This document shows positions 1 to 7,617 of a stretch of DNA of 30,683 nucleotides, one piece after another. The position numbers and the translations under genes are program-made. Source of the DNA: JAAZMF01 sp036786445 (GTDB lineage: Bacteria > Bacillota > Limnochordia > DTU087); assembly GCA_036786445.1 (NCBI GenBank), contig DAIQRD010000014.1:1-30683 (forward strand), written 5' to 3'. Position 1 is the stretch's first letter. Every line of letters starts with the position of its first letter. The notes under the pieces are model-generated. The model searched no databases and was not told the origin of the DNA. It saw only the letters and a list, made by a program, of their open reading frames with translations.

Positions 1-481
1 CACTGGACAGAACATGGAAGCAGAAAAATACGATAAAATTGATACTATTGCAAAGGTGTGCGTGGTGTTAATCTTCGCCACCTGGATTATCTTGGGCGGT
101 ACGACACTGTTTTTTGGCAGGTCACTGCTTGGCTTTTATACCTCTAACCCGGAGGTTATTGAATTAGGAATGCTTCACATGAAGGTCATGATGGCTGCAT
201 ATTTTACGTGTGGCACGATGAACGTATTTCCGGGCCTGACCCGTGCGATGGGGTATTCCATACTGCCTATGCTCTGTACACTGATAGGTGCCTGTCTCAT
301 GCGCATTGTTTGGTTGGCTACGGTCTTTACCTGGTACCCTACAATGATTGTGCTCTTTATGTGCTATCCTGTCACTTGGGCGTTGGCAGGGATTGGTCAG
401 GTGGGTAGCTTCCTTTACGCACGTCGCCAAGTTCGGAGGCGTGCCATACTAGAATCCGGACTTGCGGAAGATGTCACGTGA
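1..481 (+). CDS. MATE-family efflux transporter, C-terminal part (5' end outside window)
   Basis: The reading frame is open from the left edge, and the residues before the first Met (TGQN) continue the MATE-typical GQN-x(3)-KYD segment. This is therefore the last third of a longer gene and Met at 14 is internal. About four hydrophobic segments are visible, followed by a basic tail (ARRQVRRR). The segment around residues 75-105, with RAMGYSILPM and a following R-IVW, matches the C-terminal half of NorM/DinF-like exporters, which use Na+ or H+ gradients to expel drugs or metabolites. Its stop overlaps the GTG start of the next gene by 4 nt (GTGA), so the two are probably translationally coupled. 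The substrate cannot be told. Confidence 0.85.
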   Translation, partial: TGQNMEAEKYDKIDTIAKVCVVLIFATWIILGGTTLFFGRSLLGFYTSNPEVIELGMLHMKVMMAAYFTCGTMNVFPGLTRAMGYSILPMLCTLIGACLMRIVWLATVFTWYPTMIVLFMCYPVTWALAGIGQVGSFLYARRQVRRRAILESGLAEDVT

Positions 482-1245
482 TCACTTTTGCCCCCAACAG
501 GCGATTTGGTCCGCTAGAATGGGAAGAAGGTGGACTTGTATTATTTGACTACAATTGCCAAGTTGACGCGCCGGCTATTACTCCGAATAAGCGAATGGCT
601 CTGTTTGCAGCAAGAAAGATGCTACCGGAGTACGTCTTTGACACTGCACAACTAGAGAAAAACCCTATTACATTTCCTGAAGTGCAAACTTTAATAGATG
701 GTATCAGTATTGGCGGTCGGAGGGTTGAGGATGTTCAGCAGGTGCTCAATATCCGGGACGCTTGGTCTATGCTCTTGCGTTCCATAAGCGGAGACACATT
801 CGTAGTAAACAAGGAAATGTTTCACGCAGTGAATGCTCTGATTGCTAGGGAAGAATCACTTGAATGGGGCGTATTCCGTACCGGTTCAGTTGGGATAGCC
901 GGGACAGAACACTATGAAGCTCCTCCCTGGCAGGAACTCGAGGCGATATTTGATCAAGAGGTAGGGGTTATCCTAGACTGTGACAATACCATAGAAAGAG
1001 CCATTAGGGTATTCCTTTGGGGAGCACTGAACCAGTTCTATTGGGATGGCAACAGACGCACAGCTCGTCTGATGGCCAACGGGACTCTGATCGATAAGGG
1101 GTACGGCGTCTTTAACATCAAAGCGAAGGATATACTTGAGTTCAACACCCTTATGCTAGAGCTATATGATACTAGGAAAGCAGATCGGATCATGCTATTC
1201 CTTGCTGAAAAGTGCATTTGGTTGATCGAACCAATCATCCTTTAA
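478..1245 (+). CDS. Fic-domain protein with degenerate catalytic motif
   Basis: A 255-residue protein starting at GTG, overlapping the upstream MATE stop by 4 nt. Residues about 130-150 carry the R-x-G-x-V-x-I...APPW stretch typical of Fic folds. The Fic loop is at 185-197 (NQFYWDGNRRTAR), aligning with HPFxDGNGRxxR. DGN and both Arg are kept, but Gln186 sits where the catalytic His should be, and Gly/Lys of the anion-binding turn is Arg193. Fic enzymes transfer AMP or other phosphate-containing groups to protein hydroxyls; without His canonical AMPylation is doubtful. A conserved non-His subgroup or a non-enzymatic role is possible. No inhibitory helix is clear. The 3' end overlaps the convergent permease gene by 11 bp. 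Confidence 0.75.
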   Translation: MITFAPNRRFGPLEWEEGGLVLFDYNCQVDAPAITPNKRMALFAARKMLPEYVFDTAQLEKNPITFPEVQTLIDGISIGGRRVEDVQQVLNIRDAWSMLLRSISGDTFVVNKEMFHAVNALIAREESLEWGVFRTGSVGIAGTEHYEAPPWQELEAIFDQEVGVILDCDNTIERAIRVFLWGALNQFYWDGNRRTARLMANGTLIDKGYGVFNIKAKDILEFNTLMLELYDTRKADRIMLFLAEKCIWLIEPIIL

Positions 1246-2131
1246 GGCTCCCCATCGTCATTCCTTCAATGAAGTATTTTTGCGCACATAGGAACAGAAT
1301 TAGGATGGGGATGATGGAAAAGCATGATCCTGCAATAAGAATATCATAGTTGTTTCCATATGGAGTAAGAAGTGTATTCAAACCAATCGCTAGAGTGTAC
1401 TTATTCCCGGAGCGCAGGACGAGCATTGGCCACAGAAAGTTATTCCAGCTGTTCATTCCAACCAAAATGGCCATAGCCGACATAGCAGGTTTCATTATGG
1501 GTAGAACCAGGCGAAAGAAGATTCCGTATTCAGTGGCTCCGTCAACTCTGCCGGCGTCTACTATGTCCTTTGGGATACCTTGCAGATACTGCCTGAAGAA
1601 GAATATCGTTGTCACCTGCGCCAAAAATGGTAGCATGACACCCCAAATGCTGTCCAATAGCCCCATGGTATTGGCCTGGGAATACATGGGGAGCATGAGG
1701 ATCTCAAAGGGAATCATTAGTATGAGAAGCAAGCAGGCAAAAATGAGATCCTTGCCTCTAAACTGGTACATGGCAAAACCATAGCCCACCCATGCACTGA
1801 CCATCAGCGTAAGACCAGTCTGTATCAACGTGAGAACCACGCTGTTTTTGAACCACAGGAGGTAGTCATGGGTAATATACGTGCCATCCGGCATGTATCC
1901 GGTAAACAGATATACATAGTTGTTCCAGGACATGATGTCCCAGTCCAGTCTCAAGTTGAGTCCATAGCGGAGGAGCTCAGAGGCCGGTTTGAACGATGCC
2001 AGTAGAATGGCGAAAAACGGAAGCAATACTGCGATTCCCAACAGAGTGAAGAGGGCAATAAGCAGCACGCGGCCCTTTGGATTATAGCTCCTGTGTTGGG
2101 CTAATGTCAGGGTTTTACTCTTAGCGGCCAT
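1235..2131 (-). CDS. Sugar ABC transporter permease, CUT1 MalG type (operon 1)
   Basis: A 298-residue inner-membrane protein with about six TM helices. The cytoplasmic EAA loop reads VDAGRVDGATEYGIFFR, and the C-terminal end is MTMGSLKG, the usual MalG/AraQ ending. It pairs with the upstream MalF-type permease to form the channel of a sugar importer. I chose ATG at 2131 because GGAAAGGAG lies 10 nt upstream; an in-frame ATG at 2158 would overlap the upstream gene and has no good Shine-Dalgarno. With this start it begins just after the previous stop. No terminator is evident, and the end runs 11 bp into the convergent Fic gene. Confidence 0.92.
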   Translation of the reverse strand: MAAKSKTLTLAQHRSYNPKGRVLLIALFTLLGIAVLLPFFAILLASFKPASELLRYGLNLRLDWDIMSWNNYVYLFTGYMPDGTYITHDYLLWFKNSVVLTLIQTGLTLMVSAWVGYGFAMYQFRGKDLIFACLLLILMIPFEILMLPMYSQANTMGLLDSIWGVMLPFLAQVTTIFFFRQYLQGIPKDIVDAGRVDGATEYGIFFRLVLPIMKPAMSAMAILVGMNSWNNFLWPMLVLRSGNKYTLAIGLNTLLTPYGNNYDILIAGSCFSIIPILILFLCAQKYFIEGMTMGSLKG

Positions 2132-2132
2132 C

Positions 2133-3032
2133 CTAATCACGCTCCTTTCCCAGTACACCTGTGATACGTAGCTGGATTAGGTTAATTATCATGGCGATAG
2201 CTAGGAGGGCGAGGCCAACAGCCGAGGCATATCCCATGCGGTTTCGCTCCCATCCCATCCGATAGAGGTAGCCTACGATGGTCAACCCGATACTCTTGGG
2301 TGAGTTATTGCCGGCCCAAAGCATGTAACTCTCGGTAAACATGGCGAGTCCGCCATAGATGCTAATGGTCAGTACATAGATAACGGTCGGTTTGAGGAGT
2401 GGAACAGATATGTATCGGAACTGCTGCCATCCGTTTGCCCCATCGATCTGAGCGGACTCGTATAGATCAGGCGAAATACTCTTCAAACCAGATAGGTAGT
2501 AGATCATGTTGACGCCTGTCCAGCGCCAGCAGGCAAGCAGAATTAGGGCGAAAAAGCTTGTTTCCCTCACTTTCAACCACTTAATGGGAGCTAGGCCGAA
2601 CAGAGCCCGCATAGAGTTCATCAGCGAGCCTCCCACCTCACCAAACATCAAGCGGAAGATGGTTCCTGCCACCACCACGCTAGTTACGATGGGTAGAAAC
2701 AATAGGGCGCGATAGAATGAACTGGCAACCATGTTCCGGCTGCTGATGAGGCATGCCAAGACAAGGGGTATGGGAATAAGGAGTGCGCAAGTACCGACAG
2801 TATACCACAGACTATTGCTCACAGCTGTCCGAAAGACCCTGTCACCCAGGAGTCGCTGGTAGTTATTCAGCCCAACGTATGTCACTTGCCCCGGCAGAAT
2901 GTCCTGGAAACTCATCCGGACGGTGCTGATCAACGGGTAGACAAAGAAGATTAGAAACGTAAGGACGAAAGGCAGCACAAATACGTATGGCGCCACTCTC
3001 TGGTTGTAAAGGATCCTCCTTACTCGGCTCAT
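2133..3032 (-). CDS. Sugar ABC transporter permease, CUT1 MalF type (operon 1)
   Basis: A 299-residue permease with six TM helices. The first is at about residues 12-33 (VAPYVFVLPFVLTF). The EAA loop is YESAQIDGANGWQQFRYISVP, the ATPase-docking motif of MalF/UgpA-like subunits. ATG at 3032 is preceded by GGAGGG at good spacing. It follows the binding-protein gene across a 95 bp gap holding a strong hairpin and is followed almost directly by the MalG-type gene. No ATPase gene is in the operon. The transported sugar is unknown; the partner binding protein resembles AraN/lactose-binding relatives only loosely. Confidence 0.92.
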   Translation of the reverse strand: MSRVRRILYNQRVAPYVFVLPFVLTFLIFFVYPLISTVRMSFQDILPGQVTYVGLNNYQRLLGDRVFRTAVSNSLWYTVGTCALLIPIPLVLACLISSRNMVASSFYRALLFLPIVTSVVVAGTIFRLMFGEVGGSLMNSMRALFGLAPIKWLKVRETSFFALILLACWRWTGVNMIYYLSGLKSISPDLYESAQIDGANGWQQFRYISVPLLKPTVIYVLTISIYGGLAMFTESYMLWAGNNSPKSIGLTIVGYLYRMGWERNRMGYASAVGLALLAIAMIINLIQLRITGVLGKERD

Positions 3033-3076
3033 TTACTACTTTCCCTCCATTTGCACAAATCGATAGGCGGGTAGTA

Positions 3077-3111
3077 AAAGGTGGATACACCGAGGTGGTA
3101 TACCCACCTTT
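3077..3111 (-). repeat. Intercistronic hairpin after binding-protein gene, operon 1
   Basis: On the minus strand AAAGGTGGGTATACC and GGTGTATCCACCTTT pair as a 15-bp stem with two G-U pairs around a 5-nt loop (ACCTC). It begins 17 nt after the binding-protein stop and ends 44 nt before the permease start. No T-tract follows, so it looks more like an mRNA-stabilising or processing element than a terminator. Three other binding-protein genes here have an equivalent hairpin. Confidence 0.8.
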
Positions 3112-3127
3112 CCCGATTCCAAGAGCT

Positions 3128-4411
3128 CTAGAAAATTTGGCTTTCAATCATGTCCTGTGCTTCTTCTAGAACTTCGGCAGGATCAAGTGTGTCTTCGAAC
3201 AGCTCGTTGAGCATGGTGGTAACCACATAGGTATTAATGACAGGAGAATTGATAGTGGACCTGATCATCATGATCTCATCTGTGACTACGTTGAGCACAT
3301 CGAAGGGGTTATTCACGAAATACTTGACGTACCGATTCTCTGGATTGTGAGTCATCTCAGTGTCAGTCCAGAGTGCAGTGTTGCAGGGGTCAAATCCGAG
3401 ATCTTCCCAAATCATGCGGTTGCCCTCTTCGGACAGTTTCGCAAAGGCAAGCCAATCACTAGCCAGAACGACGTCTTTCGCTGTCTTTGTCACAACAGTA
3501 CCAGTGCCACCGAGACCGACTGAACGCGGCATACCTTCCGCAAAGACCGGCACAGGCGCTAGAGCAACTTTGCCTTCCATGTCGGGGATCTCGTCGACGT
3601 AGCGGCTCATGAACCACAGAGGCATGATCACGCAAGCCACATTACCCTGGTTCACAAAGCCCTTGCCACCTTCGGTATCCGGTTGGCCATCGGGGCAGGT
3701 TGTCATGATCGCTTCTTTGACCATGTCCTGCATCAGAGTAACAGCTCTGAGCATCTCAGGAGTGTCAATCAAAGGCTCGCCATCTTCGGTCACGAAGTCA
3801 GTGTTCTGTTGAGCAAGCATGGCTGCCAAGGTCCAGTTAGCACTGGTTTCGGCAATACCCATGTGCTTGTCAGGATGCACAGCCTTCAACTTGCGGCCGG
3901 CCTCGATGAAGTCGTCCCAAGTTTTGATCTCGTGGTAATCCACACCAGCATCCTCTAAGATTTCCACATAGTAGAATGCGACTGTGGCACCTACGTGAGT
4001 TGGGGCACCGTAGATCGTGCCATCTTTGGAGTAGATTCCCAGGCGGGAAGGCACGATATCATCGATGTAAGGGGCAAACGCTTCATTTAGAGGGACAAGC
4101 TGCGGCTCTCCCACGAGCAGATTCGGAAAGCGGCCGATTTCCACGTCGCAGATGTCAGGAGCGCCTACACCAGACTGGAGTGCGATCTGGAGCTTGTTGT
4201 GCATGTCATCATATGGCAGCACTGTTGCCTCCAGCTTGATCTGGCGATCTGGATACAGCTGGTTCCAGTTTTCGGTCATTACTTCGTAGAAGCGTGCATG
4301 TTGCGCAATGAAGGTCCAGAGGGTAAGCGTAGTGGTATCAGCACTAACAGTACCGCAAAACATCACAGCAACAAGACAAGTGATGAGCAGAACGCCAAAT
4401 AGCTTTTTCAT
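3128..4411 (-). CDS. Extracellular sugar-binding protein, CUT1 (operon 1)
   Basis: A 427-residue family-1 solute-binding protein. Signal peptide residues 1-25 (MKK, hydrophobic core, VSA cleavage site before DTT) have no lipobox cysteine. The mature N-terminus (TLTLWTFIAQHARFYEVM) and the PDICDVEIGRF stretch are typical of monosaccharide/oligosaccharide-binding proteins of the AraN/MalE superfamily. It would deliver sugar to the two permeases downstream. The start codon shares one base with the stop of a 23-codon leader ORF (TAATG), and a GAGAGGTAGGG Shine-Dalgarno lies inside that leader. The substrate cannot be assigned from sequence alone. Confidence 0.93.
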   Translation of the reverse strand: MKKLFGVLLITCLVAVMFCGTVSADTTTLTLWTFIAQHARFYEVMTENWNQLYPDRQIKLEATVLPYDDMHNKLQIALQSGVGAPDICDVEIGRFPNLLVGEPQLVPLNEAFAPYIDDIVPSRLGIYSKDGTIYGAPTHVGATVAFYYVEILEDAGVDYHEIKTWDDFIEAGRKLKAVHPDKHMGIAETSANWTLAAMLAQQNTDFVTEDGEPLIDTPEMLRAVTLMQDMVKEAIMTTCPDGQPDTEGGKGFVNQGNVACVIMPLWFMSRYVDEIPDMEGKVALAPVPVFAEGMPRSVGLGGTGTVVTKTAKDVVLASDWLAFAKLSEEGNRMIWEDLGFDPCNTALWTDTEMTHNPENRYVKYFVNNPFDVLNVVTDEIMMIRSTINSPVINTYVVTTMLNELFEDTLDPAEVLEEAQDMIESQIF

Positions 4412-4482
4412 TATTTGACCCTACCTCTCAAATAGTTTTGCTTAAACCCTTCTGACGGCTCACATCTCTGCTGGTCTGTCAT
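4411..4482 (-). CDS. 23-codon leader ORF upstream of operon 1 binding protein
   Basis: ATG at 4482 has a near-perfect Shine-Dalgarno (AGGAGGTGA, AGGAGG 6 nt upstream). The frame encodes MTDQQRCEPSEGFKQNYLRG plus RVK and stops at TAA, whose last A is the first base of the binding-protein ATG. The ribosome-binding site is stronger than that of most full genes in the window. The peptide has no obvious family, signal peptide or membrane segment. The position suggests translational coupling or control of binding-protein expression. It could also be the true beginning of the operon mRNA's coding region with no peptide function. Confidence 0.6.
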   Translation of the reverse strand: MTDQQRCEPSEGFKQNYLRGRVK

Positions 4483-4713
4483 ATCTCACCTCCTACACAA
4501 TCTCACGGGCAAACTATCACTTAGGCTCAACAAGGTGCTAAGCTGGCAAGCTTGATACAAGCACTGGCCTAGGTGGTAATGCATGTAGAGTACAACATGC
4601 TCGTTGGCGTTTATGAGGCAGGTCTCAGACTGCGCGTAAAAAACAGTACAGTTTAGTAACAGCTTAACATTTGGGTACAATAGTGTCAATAATCTAAACC
4701 CAGCAAATAGTGA

Positions 4714-4854
4714 GACGTAGTGTGAGGCGTCGTTATACCCCATCCGGTAGCCGGCGCTGGGCGCTTCAAGGTTCTCAGCGAGCATCAGCGGGCGGGCCTC
4801 TTGGGGTCGCACCCGTTTTTGAAACTGCAAGGGACTCATGGCAGTTACAGCTTT
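4714..4854 (-). pseudogene. AraC-family regulator relic (HTH domain fragment)
   Basis: The minus-strand frame reads AVTAMSPLQFQKRVRPQEAR followed by LMLAENLEAPSAGYRMGYND and ASHY. This is the second helix-turn-helix of AraC/XylS regulators (SPLQ-x-QK-x-RLQEAR...A...GY-x(3)-SHF). The match starts abruptly, with unrelated sequence before it. After ASHY the frame continues into sequence unlike AraC, and the usual SREYKRLFG continuation is missing. The sensor domain is absent, so this is a dead fragment about 47 codons long. Confidence 0.75.
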
Positions 4855-5118
4855 GTAGCGGTCATCGCCCGGAAAGACATCCTTCCTTTTCCTGTACACT
4901 CCTCTAGGCCATTTAGAGAATTGTACAATAATTTGCGAGTATGATTATACCGCGCTACATCCCAGCGTGCTATGATACAGTTGAGCCAAAGAGAATAATC
5001 TCAGTTCCTGGGAGGCTTGTTTTCGGTTCATGGTCAAGTCCAGAGCGATTGCCAATGGGTTTTGGCTTTCAATAGCAATACTTATAGACGTTTGACAGAG
5101 CTGCTCACTGGCACGGGA

Positions 5119-5223
5119 TCACACCTTAGCTACGGTGTTGCGAGAACACTGGCAACTTGCTGCAATGCTCCGCTGGCTAAAGCCCATGTTGCTTAGCCTG
5201 ACGATATCTCGATATTTGCTCAT
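5119..5223 (-). pseudogene. IS21-family transposase (IstA) N-terminal relic
   Basis: From ATG at 5223 the minus strand encodes MSKYRDIVRLSNMGFSQRSI followed by AASCQCSRNTVAKV, then TGA. This is the N-terminal helix-turn-helix of IS21-family IstA transposases. The frame stops after 34 codons and no catalytic DDE core or IstB ATPase follows. The flank at about 5224-5290 (GTGGGGGTCATTCAG just before ATG) looks like the left-end leader of such elements, judged from memory of the family. The element is dead. Confidence 0.8.
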
Positions 5224-5390
5224 CTGAATGACCCCCACATAGATTTGTGCGCCATTTTCAGGCCACACATATCTTCACTTTGCATCAACATATCCGACTT
5301 ATCATGGAAGAAGTAAGAAAATGGATGGACCATTAGAGAACATGGAAGTGTTAGAAGTCCTTGGCGGTACAAAAAGATAGGAGAACTAAG

Positions 5391-5597
5391 ATGAAAGTAA
5401 TACTGGTCAATGGTAGTCCACATAAGGAAGGGTGCACATATACTGCACTTTCAGAAGAGATGATGCTGTCACTCGGCGCAGGGGGAGAGCATCTTCCGAT
5501 ATGGGCTGCCTTTCTTCAGAGGGGCAGCCTACCCCTCCACCTTCCGGTAGGCAAGGACCAGCGCATAGAGGGAGATGAAGAGGAGCGGCAGGTGTAG
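5391..5597 (+). pseudogene. NADPH-dependent FMN reductase (flavodoxin-fold) N-terminal relic
   Basis: ATG at 5391 with GGAGAACTAAG upstream encodes MKVILVNGSPHKEGCTYTAL SEE. That is the phosphate-binding loop start of NADPH-dependent FMN reductase / iron-sulfur flavoproteins (GSP-x(3)-G-x-T). After about 23 residues the sequence stops looking like the family. The frame then runs antisense to the end of the next minus-strand gene, ending at 5597. Family members are about 180-200 residues, so only the first tenth remains. The promoter and ribosome-binding site may still be intact. Confidence 0.7.
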
Positions 5598-6332
5598 GAT
5601 GCCGTTCCACCAGAGAACCTCGGGGTGCAAAATGAAGTTGACCAAGGCATTATAGAGCCCGATAATCAGCCCGGTCAGTGCGGTAACCCGTAGGAGCGGC
5701 ATATTAACCCGCGGGTAGAAGAAAAGCAGGACAGCGAGGTAGATCGGGGTCATCATGCAGAAAGCTAGGCCTGTTCCGGAAGTCAGGATATAGACCGGGT
5801 CAAAGTCGGGCGCCATTGTCTTCATGTTGATCGGCCCCCAGAAAGCGAAGAGCGCCGGAAGCACAGCCCAGTAGTTTCGGAAAGAGCGTTTCCCCGGGCG
5901 AGACCAGTCGTTTTCTCCGGCCGTTGCCTCCCAGAACCAGAACAGGGCAACAAAGAGAAACATCAAAAGGTTGCTGATGAGCACCCCCCAGCCGTATTCT
6001 TCGGTCGATGCTATACTCTGTAAAAAGGCAACAAGGACATAGGTGAGGCCTGCATAGACACTGAAGATCCGACTACTCTTTTCCCCGTACAGGATAAGTC
6101 CGATGATTAGTATGATGGGGATGATCTTGAAAAGCGGGTACCAATTCTCCCAGGAGTAGACAATCGCTTGACCCAGGATCGCCTGGACCACCGTTCCGGT
6201 CTCGACGGGATCGTATCTTTGAGAAGTGTAAGGCGGAATAAACTGGATCAAAAAGACAGAGAGAAAAAACCACCACCTGCGGGTTATCCGCTCCAGGCCC
6301 TCTTGGATCTTAACATGCCGTTCTTTATTCAT
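5529..6332 (-). CDS. Polytopic membrane protein of unknown function (8 predicted TM)
   Basis: A 267-residue protein with about eight hydrophobic segments (for example near residues 20-36, 68-85, 90-108, 116-136, 154-172, 180-205, 213-233 and 242-262). A short charged N-terminus (MNKERHVKIQEGLERITRR) precedes the first helix. I chose ATG at 6332, with AGAGG about 9 nt upstream, over an upstream in-frame ATG at 6371. No transporter or enzyme motif is recognised. GC content is somewhat higher than its surroundings. It is flanked by relics on both sides, with no operon partner. It may be a cargo gene of a past insertion, but that is inference. Confidence 0.75.
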   Translation of the reverse strand: MNKERHVKIQEGLERITRRWWFFLSVFLIQFIPPYTSQRYDPVETGTVVQAILGQAIVYSWENWYPLFKIIPIILIIGLILYGEKSSRIFSVYAGLTYVLVAFLQSIASTEEYGWGVLISNLLMFLFVALFWFWEATAGENDWSRPGKRSFRNYWAVLPALFAFWGPINMKTMAPDFDPVYILTSGTGLAFCMMTPIYLAVLLFFYPRVNMPLLRVTALTGLIIGLYNALVNFILHPEVLWWNGILHLPLLFISLYALVLAYRKVEG

Positions 6333-6850
6333 GATCTTGCCTCTTTCCGGTAGGATAGTCTTTCTTAACAAATCATGTCCCTCTAGGAAAGCTGTAATCG
6401 GAGGAGCAGTTGTGCTCGACCAATTGGGTCAAATCCGTCAGATGGCTCGGTGATTGGATGCTGCTGCAGATAGACTTGCTCGCAACGGCGTGCACTAGAT
6501 ACAGTCAAAAGCCTTTCTGGCCCTGTAGAACCAGAGAATTGAGGTTATTGCATTATATTCCGCGCAATTGCGGATAGTCCTTCGTAGTGCGATGCTCGAC
6601 TAAACTATTGCACTCGGCTGTATTTGTGTCACCAAGTGCTCAACAAGAATGCCTGAGTGTAAGCAATCCGAGCAGATGTGGCGTTGCAGGACTATTAGGA
6701 GTTTTCAGGAATATTATCCGTGACCAAGCGAGGGGCCCAGATTCTAACGTTGTTCGCATGCGACTAGTAATGTCACAGACAACCACACGGCTTTAGTCAA
6801 TAGATCCGCTGTACTCAGAGTCGAGGCTTGGCTTAGCAGAATCATTTTGA
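6333..6850. other. Stretch without recognisable gene
   Basis: About 500 bp upstream of the 8-TM gene and before the aldo/keto reductase relic. All frames are short and none gives a family match. A 10-bp perfect palindrome (CGCAATTGCG) sits at 6563-6572. I see no transposon ends, tRNA or convincing promoter. Confidence 0.5.
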
Positions 6851-6860
6851 AAGGAGATCC

Positions 6861-7051
6861 ATGGCCATGAAAACCCGTAAACTTGGCAGTGTTCTTGAAG
6901 TATCTGTGACCTTTTTTGACACGGCTGAGGTATATGGAGCGTACACCAATGAGGAACTGGTGGGCGAAGCGTAGGAGCCTTACCGGGCACCAAAAAGCTT
7001 GAACGCTTGAAAGAAAACCTGGAAGCACAGGACAAACTGACCGGTAGATGA
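6861..7051 (+). pseudogene. Aldo/keto reductase relic with internal deletions
   Basis: AAGGAG precedes ATG at 6861. The first frame gives MAMKTRKLGSVLEVS, then jumps directly to VTFFDTAEVYGAYTNEELVG and EA followed by TAG at 6972. Both are conserved AKR blocks (N-terminal strand and the FDTA-x-x-YG catalytic-Asp/Tyr block), but the roughly 30 residues normally between them are missing. In a second frame from 6974, GALPGTKKLERLKENLEAQD matches the C-terminal cofactor-binding block (IPGT-x-x-x-RL-x-ENL). About 200 residues of the barrel are therefore lost. Three true blocks remain around two deletions, so no functional enzyme is possible. Confidence 0.8.
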
Positions 7052-7100
7052 ATTTTGTCTAAATTCAGTAACGATATAATCGGAAAGGCAGGCTCATCCA

Positions 7101-7611
7101 ATGGAAAGAAACATTCTTGTTGTTTATTATTCTCACTCAGGAAACACACAGAAAATCGCAACGCTGATTCAGGAGAAAACCGGTGGAACCCTTTGCGAAA
7201 TCCAACCAGAGGCTCCTTATCCATCTTCCTATAATGCTGTTGTGGAACAGGCAAAGAAAGAGATTCAGGCGGGTTTCCGCCCCGCACTAAAAACCAAAAT
7301 CGAGCACATTGAATCGTATGATACGATTTTTGTCGGCTCACCCAATTGGTGGAGTACGATTTCGCCAATTGGGNNNNNNNNNNCCTCCGATTGCGTCTTT
7401 CCTCGAAGGCTACGGTTTGTCCGGAAAGACTGTCGTGCCGTTCTGTACCCACGGCGGAGGCGGAGCGGGACGAATTGAAAGTGACATTGCGAAGCTGTGC
7501 CCACAGTCAACTGTGACACCCGCTCTTGTCATCTACGGAAGCGGCGGCGGGAATGCTGAAGCTCAGGTATCTGCGTGGTTGTGCAGAGTGGGGGAGAAGA
7601 CAAGGGGGTAG
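7101..7611 (+). CDS. Flavodoxin, interrupted by 10-N assembly gap
   Basis: The left part (7101-7364) encodes an N-terminal flavodoxin sequence with the FMN phosphate loop YYSHSGNTQKIA and the SPNWWST loop. The right part (from 7384, another frame) continues PPIASFLEGYGLSGKTVVPF and the GGGGAGR-x-E-x-DI motif. Joining Ser(TCG, 7362-7364) to Pro(CCT, 7384) gives STIS-PPIASFLE, as in intact family members, and a 163-residue protein of normal length. The frameshift is therefore most likely an assembly artefact, not a mutation. Short-chain flavodoxins carry electrons with FMN. The HD-hydrolase gene starts 6 nt after the stop. An AKR relic lies just upstream; flavodoxin and AKR genes are often neighbours. 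Confidence 0.85.
7374..7383. other. Assembly gap (10 N)
   Basis: Ten ambiguous bases inside the flavodoxin gene. The nine bases before it (CCAATTGGG, 7365-7373) nearly repeat 7342-7350 (CCAATTGGT), so the left contig end is probably a mis-extension and the true gap is zero or negative in length. Confidence 0.95.
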
Positions 7612-7617
7612 GTAAAA

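Noticed and set aside
4486..4899. A 137-codon minus-strand frame as an intact gene
   Set aside because: Only about 47 codons match AraC HTH sequence; both ends are unrelated, so it is listed as a relic.
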